From Zafaria cholistanensis (GTDB lineage: Bacteria; Actinomycetota; Actinomycetes; Actinomycetales; Micrococcaceae), in NCBI RefSeq assembly GCF_008580665.1, contig NZ_BKDJ01000021.1:1-38892 (forward strand): a stretch of 38,892 bases of DNA, written 5' to 3'. The notes beneath the pieces were generated by a model, which was given only the letters and a program-made list of their open reading frames with translations, searched no databases and was not told the origin of the DNA. Position 1 is the stretch's first letter. Each line of letters starts with the position of its first letter. The translations under genes were made by a program, and so were the position numbers. Shown here in pieces: positions 8,671-16,164 of this stretch.

Positions 8671-8700
8671 CCCGCCACGTCACGCATCGGCCGTGGCGGG
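8671..8700 (-). terminator. Hairpin downstream of the MFS gene
   Basis: A perfect 9-bp stem, CCCGCCACG (8671-8679) with CGTGGCGGG (8692-8700), loops 12 bases. It lies 14 bases past the stop of the minus-strand MFS gene and before the next gene in that direction. No T-run follows, as is common in high-GC actinobacteria. Confidence 0.5.
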
Positions 8701-8713
8701 GGTGGCCTGGCCG

Positions 8714-10264
8714 CTACAGCGAGCGGCGCAGCGGAACTTCCTTGATGAAAAGGATGCAGGCGAAGGCCACTACGGCCACTGCCGCCGACAGCAGGAATAC
8801 CGCGGCCGTTCCGTCGCCGTAGGCGCCTTCGACAATCATGCGCACTGAGGCCGGCAACGCCCCCACATCCATGCTGGAGACCGTGGCGGCGGCGCTTCCG
8901 TTCGGGGAAACCAGGTGCGCGGCGACCATGCCGTCCAGCGTCAGCGTGCCCACCCGTTCGGCGAGCACCGCCCCGAGCACCGCGACGCCGGAGGCTCCTC
9001 CGATGGAGCGGAAGAAGGCCACCGCTGAGCTGGCCGTGCCGATGTTCCGGGCCTCGACCGTGTTCTGCACCGCAAGGACCAGGTTCTGCATCAGCATGCC
9101 CATGGCGATGCCGTTGCCGAGCATGCCCAGGGCCAGGATCCAGTAGGGCGTCTCGTGGGACATGGTGCCCAGCAGGGACAGGGAGAGGACGTTCAGCAGC
9201 GCACCCCCGACCAGGAACCCCTTCCAGCGGCCGTACCGGCTGATCAGCTGGCCGGAAACCACGGAACCGGCCAGGTTGCCCGCAATCATCGGCAGGGTCA
9301 GGACGCCGGCCAGGGTGGGGCTGGCCTCGCGGGAGATTTGGAAGTACTGCCCGAGGAAGGCGCCGGATGCGAACATGGTCACGCCCACCGAAACGGAGGC
9401 GAGGATCGCCAGGGCCGGGGTGCGCTGGACGATGATCTTCAGCGGCAGGACGGGCTCCGGGACGCGGCTTTCCACGACCAGCAGCACCGCGATGAGCACC
9501 AGGGCGCCGCCGACCATGGCACCTGTCTGCCAGGAGGCCCACGCGAAGTGGCCCGGCTTGCCCACGAAGGAGGCCCAGATCAGCAGGACGCTCACCGAGG
9601 TGGTGACCAGCACCGCGCCGGCCCAGTCGATGTGGACCTTGCGCGGCAGGTGCGGCACGCGCAGGGTGCGGTGGATCAGCAGCATCGCGGCCAGTGCGAT
9701 CGGGATGCCGAACCAGAACGTCCACCGCCAGCCCAGCGGGCTGTCCACGATCAGGCCGCCCAGGAGCGGGCCGCCGGCCGTGGCCGCAGCCATGACCCCG
9801 CCGAAGTAGCCGGAGTAGCGCCCCCGGTCGCGCGGGGCGATCAGGGAACCGATCACGGCCATGCCCAGCGCGGTGAGCCCGCCCATGCCCACGCCCTGGA
9901 TCACGCGTGCGCCCAGCAGGGTCGGCACGTTGGGGGCGAACCCCGCCGCCAGGGAACCGGCGACGAAGATGGAGATGCCGATCTGGGTCAGCGGCTTCTT
10001 CGGGAACAGGTCCGCCAGCTTGCCCCAGATCGGGGTGCTGGCCGCGTTGGCCAGCAGGGCGGCGGTGATGACCCAGGCGAAGTCGGTTTGGCTGCCTCCC
10101 AGGTCGGCCATGATGGTGGGCAGGGCGATCGAGACGACAGTGACCGAGAGCATGGCGGCAAAGAAGCTGGCCAGCACGCCGATCAGCTGCTTCATGACAT
10201 GGGGGCTGCCCGGTGCCGGCCCGTCCGCCAGGTCCGGGACACGGGTTTCCTTGGAGGCCGTCAT
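8714..10264 (-). CDS. MFS multidrug efflux transporter, DHA2 (EmrB/QacA) type
   Basis: A 516-residue polytopic protein with about fourteen membrane spans, the DHA2 layout. Visible family motifs are SIALPTIMADLGGSQTDFAW in helix 1 and the following loop, motif A-like GKLADLFPKKPL after helix 2, RVIQGVGMGG in helix 4, and GPLLGGLIVD (motif C-like) in helix 5. Such pumps use the proton gradient to export drugs or metabolites. Its ATG overlaps the stop of the MarR gene (ATGA, 10261-10264), so it is very likely the direct target of that regulator. The exported compound is unknown. Confidence 0.94.
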   Translation of the reverse strand: MTASKETRVPDLADGPAPGSPHVMKQLIGVLASFFAAMLSVTVVSIALPTIMADLGGSQTDFAWVITAALLANAASTPIWGKLADLFPKKPLTQIGISIFVAGSLAAGFAPNVPTLLGARVIQGVGMGGLTALGMAVIGSLIAPRDRGRYSGYFGGVMAAATAGGPLLGGLIVDSPLGWRWTFWFGIPIALAAMLLIHRTLRVPHLPRKVHIDWAGAVLVTTSVSVLLIWASFVGKPGHFAWASWQTGAMVGGALVLIAVLLVVESRVPEPVLPLKIIVQRTPALAILASVSVGVTMFASGAFLGQYFQISREASPTLAGVLTLPMIAGNLAGSVVSGQLISRYGRWKGFLVGGALLNVLSLSLLGTMSHETPYWILALGMLGNGIAMGMLMQNLVLAVQNTVEARNIGTASSAVAFFRSIGGASGVAVLGAVLAERVGTLTLDGMVAAHLVSPNGSAAATVSSMDVGALPASVRMIVEGAYGDGTAAVFLLSAAVAVVAFACILFIKEVPLRRSL

Positions 10265-10746
10265 ACCGCGGCCTTCCCTTCGGCGCCACGGCGGCCGGCC
10301 CCGCGTTCGACCCCGGCGCGGAGGATGGTTTCGATCTTACCCAGGGTCTCGATCGCGTCCCGGGCCTCGGACTCATCCCAGTCCACCAGCATCTCCTGCA
10401 GGAGCAGGCCGCGCTGCCGGATAGAGCGCTCGACGGCGGCGCGGCCGGCGTCGGTCAACTCCAGCAGTTGGGCGCGGGCATCGTCCGGATCCGGACGGCG
10501 GACCACCATGCCGGAGGATTCGAGTTCGGCGACATGGCGGCTGAGCACCGCCGGCCCCACGCCCAGCCAGCGCGCGGCTGCGGCGGCCCGGGTGCGGGGG
10601 TTGTTGTGGACATATCCGAGCACGCCCAGAGCAGCCAGGCCCGGTTCGCCGGGTTCGATGCCCAAGTGGGCCACGCAGCGGAGCATGCCGTGCAGGGATT
10701 GGATGCCTTGGACCAGTTCCACCACAGTGGTTTTGCCGACTGGCAT
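10261..10746 (-). CDS. MarR-family transcriptional regulator
   Basis: A 161-residue MarR protein. The winged helix is visible as RAAAAARWLGVGPAVLSRHV (recognition helix) and GMVVRRPDPDDARAQLLELT (wing with the typical DPDDAR motif). Start 10746 is chosen over an upstream ATG in frame because AAGGAG sits four bases before it. It heads a two-gene operon with the efflux pump, a common arrangement in which the pump substrate relieves repression. A TTGC-N5-GCAA palindrome upstream (10843-10855) is a good operator candidate. Confidence 0.93.
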   Translation of the reverse strand: MPVGKTTVVELVQGIQSLHGMLRCVAHLGIEPGEPGLAALGVLGYVHNNPRTRAAAAARWLGVGPAVLSRHVAELESSGMVVRRPDPDDARAQLLELTDAGRAAVERSIRQRGLLLQEMLVDWDESEARDAIETLGKIETILRAGVERGAGRRGAEGKAAV

Positions 10747-10842
10747 GGATCTCCTTCGCAAGAGGCGGTGGACCCGGAAGAGTCGCCGGTCCGGGAAGCC
10801 GGGTCAGCGCAGCCGGGCAGAAAATGTTGCCTGGGGCTAATA

Positions 10843-10855
10843 TTGCCTAAAGCAA
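10843..10855. promoter_or_regulatory. Candidate MarR operator (TTGC-N5-GCAA) with promoter
   Basis: TTGCCTAAAGCAA is an inverted repeat with perfect 4-bp arms in an AT-rich island of the marR/phosphatase gap. Reading on the minus strand, a TATAGT -10-like hexamer directly abuts and overlaps the palindrome, with TTGCAG 18 bases upstream as -35. A repressor bound here would block the marR-pump promoter. Another TTGCCT occurs at 10827-10832. Confidence 0.4.
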
Positions 10856-10981
10856 CTATATGCTCATAACTATTGACCCTGCAAACTATCCTGCCGGGAA
10901 AGGCATATCCTCCCGGGAAGGGCGCCGGCCTCCGCAGCCGGCCTGGCCCGGCCCGGATCCCCCGCGCCCTAAGCTGGGGGC

Positions 10982-11833
10982 GTGGAAACGACCGCAGACC
11001 TGTCCGAACTGTCCACCCGCCTGCGCGACATTGCCGCCGAAGCCGCCACCAGCGTGGGCCCCGGCCTGCGCGCGGCCTTCCGCACCTCCATCAGCGCCGG
11101 CCACAAGACCAACGCGCACGATCTGGTAACCGAGCACGACCGGGCCAGCGAGGAAATGATCGTCCACCACCTGCTCGCCTGCCAGCCGGACAGCCGTGTC
11201 CTGGGCGAGGAGGGCGGGCACCGCGGCAGCGGGCGCATTGAGTGGATCGTGGACCCGATCGACGGCACCAGCAACTTCGCGCACGGCGTGGCGTTCTTCT
11301 GCGTGTCCATTGCCGCCGCCCTCGAGGGCGAACTGCTGGCCGGCGTCGTCTACGACCCGATCGCCGGGCTGCTCTTCACCGCCGACCTCACCGGCGCCTA
11401 CCTGAACGGGGCGCCGCTGCGCCCGCAGGCCCAGGCCGAGGAGGCACGCGCCAGCCTGATGACCGACTACCCCTCCGCCGAGGCCCTCGCCCTCGACGGT
11501 CCCGCCGCTTTGGAGGCCTTTGGCGAACTGGTGGGCACCTACGCAACGGTGCGCCGCAAAGTCAGCGCGGCGTTGGCGCTGGCGCATGTGGCAGCGGGAT
11601 GGACCGACGCGACTCTGGGCCTGGACACGAACCCGTGGGACGTCGCCGCGGGCGCGCTCCTGGTGCGCCAGGCCGGCGGCAGCTACCTGCCGTTCCGGTA
11701 CGACGACGCATCCGGGCCCGCGCACGAGGCCCCCTGTTTCGTCGCGGTGGGGCCGGGAGGGAACTGCCCCACGGCAGTGGCCGTCGTCGAGCGCCTCGTC
11801 GCCGCCCGGCGGGCCGCCGGCCACCGGCGCTGA
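10982..11833 (+). CDS. Inositol monophosphatase family protein
   Basis: A 283-residue Mg-dependent phosphatase of the IMPase/FIG superfamily. Motifs in order are VLGEEGG (metal Glu pair), WIVDPIDGTSNFAHG (the WxxDPxDGT metal/substrate loop, residues ~86-100) and NPWDVAAGALLVRQAGG near the C-terminus. Members dephosphorylate inositol phosphate, histidinol phosphate, NADP or PAP; motifs alone do not decide which. The start is GTG at 10982; TAAGCT lies six bases before it with only GGGGGC between, the pattern of a leaderless actinobacterial message. It is divergent from the MarR operon and probably unrelated to it. Confidence 0.92.
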   Translation: METTADLSELSTRLRDIAAEAATSVGPGLRAAFRTSISAGHKTNAHDLVTEHDRASEEMIVHHLLACQPDSRVLGEEGGHRGSGRIEWIVDPIDGTSNFAHGVAFFCVSIAAALEGELLAGVVYDPIAGLLFTADLTGAYLNGAPLRPQAQAEEARASLMTDYPSAEALALDGPAALEAFGELVGTYATVRRKVSAALALAHVAAGWTDATLGLDTNPWDVAAGALLVRQAGGSYLPFRYDDASGPAHEAPCFVAVGPGGNCPTAVAVVERLVAARRAAGHRR

Positions 11834-11877
11834 CGGGCCGGCCCGAAGCTGGGGGTACTAAGGGGTGCTGCCGGTCG

Positions 11878-12684
11878 CTACGGCTGGCCGCCCCCGTTTC
11901 CGTCCCCGCCCTCGTCTTCGCGCCCGTCTTCACGCCCGTCCTCAAGCCCGTCCCCGTCCAGGCCCGCCAGGGTGGCGCAGGTGACCGAGGCCCCGGCTCC
12001 CGAGGCGGTCTGGGTGGAGACCAGCCGTCCTGTGGCGTCGGTGATCGTGCAGGTCAGGCCGCCGGCGGAGGTGCCGACATTGTGCGCCTCCAGGGTGCCC
12101 AGGACCCGGGACGCCTGGACGTCCGTGCTGAACTGGCCGGTTGCCTGGTTGGTGGTCCGCTCCATGAGGCTGGTGGTGGTGTAGGTGACCTGGAAGGTGC
12201 CGTCGCCAACCACCTTGTAGGTGTAGGTTGCGGTCTGGCTCGCGGCGTTGCTGAACAGGCCCGCAAGCGCAATGCCCAGCGCCAGGTAGAGGAGGCAGAC
12301 CAGCAGGGCCAGCGCGCCGGTGACGATGCCGGTGATGGAGAAGCCCTTCCTCGGGCGCTTCTTCACCAGCCCCACGATGCCCAGGACGACCGCCAGCGGG
12401 CCCAGCACGAAGGACACGAACCCCACGAGCGGGATCACGGCCACGACCAGCGCCACGATGCCCACCGCCATGGCAGTGACGGTCAGCCCGGACAGGGGCT
12501 CAGGGGGCGGGCCTCCGTAGGGCGGCGGCTGGTAGTACGGGCCGTGTTGGCTGGGATACGGCTGGTTGGGATACGGCGGGCCGCCGGCGCGCGGGTTTGG
12601 ATCGGGCCGGCTCGGATCACGCCAATTCGGATTGGGCCAGTTCGGATCGGGCCGGTTCGGATCAGGCCGGTTTGTGTCGGTCAT
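11878..12684 (-). CDS. DUF4190-like membrane protein with Pro/Asn-rich repeat N-terminus
   Basis: A 268-residue protein of unknown function. Residues 1-55 are low-complexity, rich in Asp-Pro-Asn and later Pro/Tyr, and are encoded by 15-base tandem repeats. Three hydrophobic segments follow (GLTVTAMAVGIVALVVAVIP, FVSFVLGPLAVVLGIVGLV, and a third starting ITGIVTGALALL) with a KKRPRKG loop, the DUF4190 pattern. The last ~130 residues look extracytoplasmic with beta-rich segments and an MmpS-like TYTYKVVGDG...VTYTT feel, ending in an acidic Asp/Glu/Gly tail. ATG at 12684 follows GGGGAAG; a GTG four codons earlier is possible. It is divergent from pspA. Confidence 0.8.
   Translation of the reverse strand: MTDTNRPDPNRPDPNWPNPNWRDPSRPDPNPRAGGPPYPNQPYPSQHGPYYQPPPYGGPPPEPLSGLTVTAMAVGIVALVVAVIPLVGFVSFVLGPLAVVLGIVGLVKKRPRKGFSITGIVTGALALLVCLLYLALGIALAGLFSNAASQTATYTYKVVGDGTFQVTYTTTSLMERTTNQATGQFSTDVQASRVLGTLEAHNVGTSAGGLTCTITDATGRLVSTQTASGAGASVTCATLAGLDGDGLEDGREDGREDEGGDGNGGGQP
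12596..12670. repeat. 15-bp tandem repeats encoding the Asp-Pro-Asn-rich N-terminus
   Basis: Five imperfect copies of a 15-base unit related to TTCGGATCGGGCCGG lie in frame at the 5' end of the membrane protein gene, giving DPNRP/DPNWP-like pentapeptides. Because the unit is a multiple of three, copy-number change would alter length without a frameshift. Confidence 0.8.
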
Positions 12685-12997
12685 GGGCTTCCCCACCTTC
12701 GGTTATCCCCCCAGCGCTTCGGGTCCCCGCAGTCCGTTGGGGACGGCATTCCGGACCGGCGGACCGCTCCAGGGCGCCGGGCCCTCCGGACGTTTTGTCC
12801 GGGGTTGCCGCACCTCCCAGCGTAGCGAGCACCTTCCCTGACCGACAGGGACGTGCCATGGTGGCGGCAGGGTGCCGCGCTGCTCCACCTGCGGGGCCCC
12901 GGCGACGCAGGCTCCGCGCAGGCTCGGCGTAGGCTCGGCGCAGGCTCGGCGTAGGCTCGAGGAGGAAGCCGGTGGACATCCCAGAGAAAGGCGCCCC
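12685..12997. promoter_or_regulatory. Divergent intergenic region with 11-bp tandem repeats before pspA
   Basis: This 313-base gap separates the membrane protein gene from pspA. At 12910-12953 four copies of an 11-base unit (GGCTCGGCGTA or GGCTCCGCGCA/GGCTCGGCGCA) are followed by a partial fifth. Each junction creates TAGGCT or CAGGCT; TAGGCT at 12930-12935 and 12952-12957 resembles actinobacterial -10 boxes. Upstream there is a CCGGAC-N5-GTCCGG hairpin near 12787. No further gene is evident. Confidence 0.6.
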
Positions 12998-13732
12998 ATG
13001 ACAAAGAAGTCCCTGTTCGGACGCATCGCCCAACTGGTCAAGGCCAACGCCAACAGCGCGATCGACGCCTCGGAGGACCCGCAGAAGATGCTGGACCAGA
13101 TGGTGCGCGACTACACCAACAACATTGCCGAAGCCGAAGCCTCGGTGGCCCAGACGATCGGCAACCTCCGCCTGCTGCAGGACGACCACCGCGAGGACCT
13201 CCGCACCGCCGAGGACTGGGGCCGCAAGGCGCTGGCCGCCTCCGCCAAGGCGGACGAATTCCGTGCCGCCGGCGGCCTCGCGGACGCCGCCAAGTTCGAC
13301 GAGCTGGCCAGGGTCGCCATCGGGCGCCAACTGCAGCATGAGAAGGAGGCCCGCGACGCGGAGCCCACCATCGCGGCGCAGGAAGAGATCGTCGCCAAGC
13401 TCAAGGCCGGGCTGGAGGCCATGAAGGCCAAGCGGGCCCAACTGGTCGCCAAACGCGACGAGCTGGTGGCCCGTTCCCGCACCGCCGCGGCGCAGAACCA
13501 GATGATGGACGCCGTGAAGTCCGTCGACCTGCTGGACCCGGCCGGCGAGGTGGGCCGCTTCGAGGAGAAGATCCGCCGCGAGGAGGCCAGGGTCCGCGGC
13601 GCGGCCGAGCTGGCGGCGTCCTCCCTGGACGGCCAGTTCGAGGAACTGGAGAACCTGGGCGAGGCCTCCGAGGTGGAGGCCCGGCTGGCCGCGCTCAAGG
13701 CCGCCAACCGGCAGCGCGAGCTCGGGTCCTAG
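12998..13732 (+). CDS. pspA: Phage shock protein A (PspA/IM30 family)
   Basis: A 244-residue PspA/IM30 protein, almost wholly helical coiled coil. It opens with the membrane-binding FGRIAQLVKANANSAIDASE helix, continues with DPQKMLDQMVRDYTNNI and long Ala/Glu/Lys/Arg-rich helices, and ends with the DGQFEELE region near the C-terminus, the standard family layout. PspA oligomers bind the inner face of damaged membranes and protect the proton gradient. ATG at 12998 has AAAGG six bases upstream; the longer frame to 12872 reads through the tandem repeats and is not credible. It is monocistronic, with a hairpin downstream. Confidence 0.95.
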   Translation: MTKKSLFGRIAQLVKANANSAIDASEDPQKMLDQMVRDYTNNIAEAEASVAQTIGNLRLLQDDHREDLRTAEDWGRKALAASAKADEFRAAGGLADAAKFDELARVAIGRQLQHEKEARDAEPTIAAQEEIVAKLKAGLEAMKAKRAQLVAKRDELVARSRTAAAQNQMMDAVKSVDLLDPAGEVGRFEEKIRREEARVRGAAELAASSLDGQFEELENLGEASEVEARLAALKAANRQRELGS

Positions 13733-13794
13733 GCAGGTCCGCGGGTCCCGCGGCCGAATTTGGTGTCGGATTCGGTGCCGGTGGAGGTGGTCAT
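13729..13794 (-). other. Possible 21-residue ORF downstream of creatinase
   Basis: On the minus strand, 82 bases past the creatinase stop, an ATG with GGGGGAAG upstream opens a 21-codon frame (MTTSTGTESDTKFGRGTRGPA) whose TAG overlaps the pspA stop. The peptide resembles the leader of a longer bacterial protein, so it may be a gene remnant; it may equally be chance. Confidence 0.2.
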
Positions 13795-13810
13795 GCGCTT
13801 CCCCCAGGGG

Positions 13811-13847
13811 CTGGCGGGCGGGTCGGCTTGGCCGCCCCGCCCGCCAG
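13811..13847. terminator. Bidirectional hairpin between pspA and creatinase
   Basis: A perfect 12-bp GC stem, CTGGCGGGCGGG with CCCGCCCGCCAG, around a 13-base loop, placed between the converging pspA and creatinase genes and 30 bases past the creatinase stop. It lacks a T-run but is by far the strongest stem here. Confidence 0.6.
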
Positions 13848-13876
13848 GCCCGCGGATCCCAGGTCGATCGCAGGTC

Positions 13877-15127
13877 CTAGGCGTCGATAATGTTGTGTTC
13901 CGGGCCAAAGCCGAACTTGGTGATGTTCTCGGCCCCGTCCTCGCCCACCACGAGGATGTCGTGCTCGCGGTAGCCTCCGGCACCCGGCTGGCCCTCCGGA
14001 ACCGTGATCATCGGTTCCATGGAGACGACCATGCCCGGCTCCAGCACGGTGTCGATGTCCTCGCGCAGCTCCAGGCCCGCTTCGCGGCCGTAGTAGTGGG
14101 ACAGGACGCCGAAGGAGTGTCCGTACCCGAAGGTGCGGTTGGACAGCAGGCCGTTCCCGATGAAGATCTCGTTGAGTTCCGCGGCGATGTCCCTGCAGAC
14201 GGCGCCGGGCTTGATCAGCTCCAGGCCGCGGCGGTGGACCTCCACGTTTATGTTCCACAGTTCCAGGCTGCGCTCGTCCGGCTCGCCAAGGAACAGGGTG
14301 CGCTCCAACGCTGTGTAGTAGCCGGAGGTCATCGGGAAGCAGTTCAGCGACAGGATGTCTCCGCGTCGCAGGGTGCGCGTGGTCGCCCAGTTGTGGGCGC
14401 CGTCGGTGTTGATGCCGGACTGGAACCAGACCCAGGTGTCGCGGACCTCGCGGTCCGGGAAGGTGCGGGCGATCTCGTGGACCATGGCCTCGGTGCCGAT
14501 CAGGGCGACCTCGTACTCGCTGATGCCCTCGCGGATCGCGGCCTTGATGGCCTCGCCGCCGAGGTCCCCAATGCGGGCGCCGTGCCTGATGACCTCGATC
14601 TCCTCCGCGGACTTGACCATGCGCTGGCGCATGGCCTCCTGGGAGACGTCGAGCAGCTCCGCCCCGTCGAACGCGGCCTGGATACGCTGGCGGGTCATCA
14701 GCGGCAGGGCGTCATCCTCGACGCCGAGGCGGCGGGCCTTGACCCCGCGCTGGCGCAGCACCTCCTGCAGGCCGAAGTAGAAGTTGTCGCGGCGCCAGTC
14801 GGTGTACACGATGTTCTCGCCATAGCTGGTGCGCCACGGCATCCCCGCGTCGATGTTGGCGGTCACGGTGACCGAGTCGCCGGCGGTGACGACCAGGGCG
14901 TAGTTGCGGCCGAACGTGGTGTACAGGAAGTCGGAGTAGTACTTGATGCCGTGGTAGCTGGTCAGGATCACGGCGTCGAGGTCCTTGGCCGCCATGATGG
15001 CGCGCAGGCCGGACAGGCGGCGCTCGAACTCGGCGTCGGAAAAGGTCAGCGGCTGCTTGGCGCCATTGTGCAGGACCTTGAGGCGCTCCAGTTCGGTGAC
15101 GGAGTTCGGGTTGGCTGCGATGGTCAT
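13877..15127 (-). CDS. Creatinase (creatine amidinohydrolase)
   Basis: Hydrolyses creatine to sarcosine and urea in the cytosol. The 416-residue protein has the N-terminal creatinase/prolidase domain and a C-terminal M24 'pita-bread' domain. The stretch WFQSGINTDGAHNWAT carries the likely catalytic His (residue 245, matching His232 of the Pseudomonas enzyme as I recall it), and ILSLNCFPMTSGYYTALER, GYGHSFGVLSHYYGREAG and VSMEPMI closely match known creatinases rather than metal-dependent aminopeptidases. ATG at 15127 is the start; the frame before it runs through a repeat. It is last in the permease-creatininase-creatinase operon, 168 bases after creatininase, and feeds sarcosine to the sox operon 5 kb away. 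Confidence 0.96.
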   Translation of the reverse strand: MTIAANPNSVTELERLKVLHNGAKQPLTFSDAEFERRLSGLRAIMAAKDLDAVILTSYHGIKYYSDFLYTTFGRNYALVVTAGDSVTVTANIDAGMPWRTSYGENIVYTDWRRDNFYFGLQEVLRQRGVKARRLGVEDDALPLMTRQRIQAAFDGAELLDVSQEAMRQRMVKSAEEIEVIRHGARIGDLGGEAIKAAIREGISEYEVALIGTEAMVHEIARTFPDREVRDTWVWFQSGINTDGAHNWATTRTLRRGDILSLNCFPMTSGYYTALERTLFLGEPDERSLELWNINVEVHRRGLELIKPGAVCRDIAAELNEIFIGNGLLSNRTFGYGHSFGVLSHYYGREAGLELREDIDTVLEPGMVVSMEPMITVPEGQPGAGGYREHDILVVGEDGAENITKFGFGPEHNIIDA

Positions 15128-15234
15128 TGGTTTTCCCTTTCTAGGTGCGCCTCGGGCGCAATGGTGTGGTGTGGAAGGTTGGTCTGGTGGTGCCGCGGCG
15201 GTCCGTGGCGGGATCGGGCGGGGAATGCCCCGCA

Positions 15235-15302
15235 CGCACGGTGGCTGGGCAAGCGCAGCGGCTGGGCAACCGCGGGGGCTGGGCACGTACGGTGGCTAGG
15301 CG
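15235..15302. repeat. Four 17-bp tandem repeats across the creatininase stop codon
   Basis: Four consecutive 17-base units share the core GGCTGGGCA (units at 15235, 15252, 15269 and 15286). The last unit contains the creatininase stop (CTA at 15296-15298 on the plus strand). On the mRNA strand the units read roughly as TGCCCAGCC cores, in the 168-base spacer before creatinase. Confidence 0.8.
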
Positions 15303-16105
15303 CGCACGGCCTCCGGCAGTGACAGCTCCATGGCCGTGTCCGCGGCGATGGCCGCCACCACCTGTTCGTAGAGCAGGCGGCCCTTATCCGCGTCCGCGCC
15401 CAGCGGCGAGGAGAGGCAGCCGGACTCGGGGGTCCGCGACGCCACCACGGGCAGCCGGTCGAAGCGCGGCAGGCTGGCCGGCGGGCCGGACGGGCTGCGG
15501 TCCAGGTTCACCCGCTCGGGTTTGAGGTGCAGCATCAGCGAAGTCTCCAGCACCCCGCCGTGCTCGATCTCCCAGCCCGGGAAGCCTCCGGGGTAGACCG
15601 CGGCCAGGGTCTGGTCCGTGACAAAGTCCCAGTAGGAGAGCAAAAGGACCGAGCGGTCCGTGTCCGGGCCTATGCCGCACTCCTCCAGGGCCAGGTCAAT
15701 GCCCTCGTAGAGGAACTGGTAGTTCTCGTAGTGCCCGTTGACGAAGACCAGGTGCCGGAACCCCTGGTTCAGGTAGGACTTGACCAGGTCGCGGGCCTGG
15801 GCCGTGAGGGAGGCGCCGGACAGGCTGGTGGTGCCCACCAAGTGGTTGCCGCCGCCTGACTTCTGCTGCGATTTGTACCCGTAGGCGACCGCCGGGGCGA
15901 CCAGGGCCCCGATCCGTTCGGCGACCCCCTGGCAGATCCTCCCGGACAGCAGCGTGTCGGTGCCCAAGGGCAGGTGAGGTCCGTGCTGTTCCAGCGAACC
16001 GACGGGGACCAGGACCACCCCCGGGCCGGAGGCCAGGTGTTCCCGCAGGGTGAAGGCGTCGAGGTCTTCCAGTCGCAGGGCATTATTCCGCAGGGCGTCG
16101 TGCAT
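15296..16105 (-). CDS. crnA: Creatininase (creatinine amidohydrolase)
   Basis: Opens the creatinine ring to creatine. The 269-residue protein carries the family metal residues: Glu and His in GSLEQHGPHLPLGTD with the following Asp, His in FVNGHYENYQF, and Glu in WEIEHGGVLETSLML. YGYKSQQKSGGGNH and LLSYWDFV match the Pseudomonas enzyme closely, which separates it from the wider creatininase-like families (mycofactocin MftE, FAPy deformylase). ATG at 16105 follows GGAGAGGAAAG. It lies 60 bases after the permease gene and before creatinase, giving transport and two hydrolases in pathway order. Confidence 0.96.
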   Translation of the reverse strand: MHDALRNNALRLEDLDAFTLREHLASGPGVVLVPVGSLEQHGPHLPLGTDTLLSGRICQGVAERIGALVAPAVAYGYKSQQKSGGGNHLVGTTSLSGASLTAQARDLVKSYLNQGFRHLVFVNGHYENYQFLYEGIDLALEECGIGPDTDRSVLLLSYWDFVTDQTLAAVYPGGFPGWEIEHGGVLETSLMLHLKPERVNLDRSPSGPPASLPRFDRLPVVASRTPESGCLSSPLGADADKGRLLYEQVVAAIAADTAMELSLPEAVRA

Positions 16106-16126
16106 GGTGCTTTCCTCTCCGCCCGG

Positions 16127-16164
16127 CAGGACAGGGGGCAGGGGGGCAGGGGGCAGGGGGCAGG
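16127..16164. repeat. G-rich short tandem repeats between permease and creatininase genes
   Basis: The 60-base spacer has four to five runs of GGGGGCA/GGGGGGCA; the mRNA strand is correspondingly C-rich, G-poor (CCTGCCC repeats). It ends just before the GGAGAGGAAAG ribosome site of creatininase. Confidence 0.7.

Noticed and set aside
15235-15302. CRISPR-like array
   Set aside because: Units are adjacent 17-mers with no spacers, and no cas genes are present in the window.
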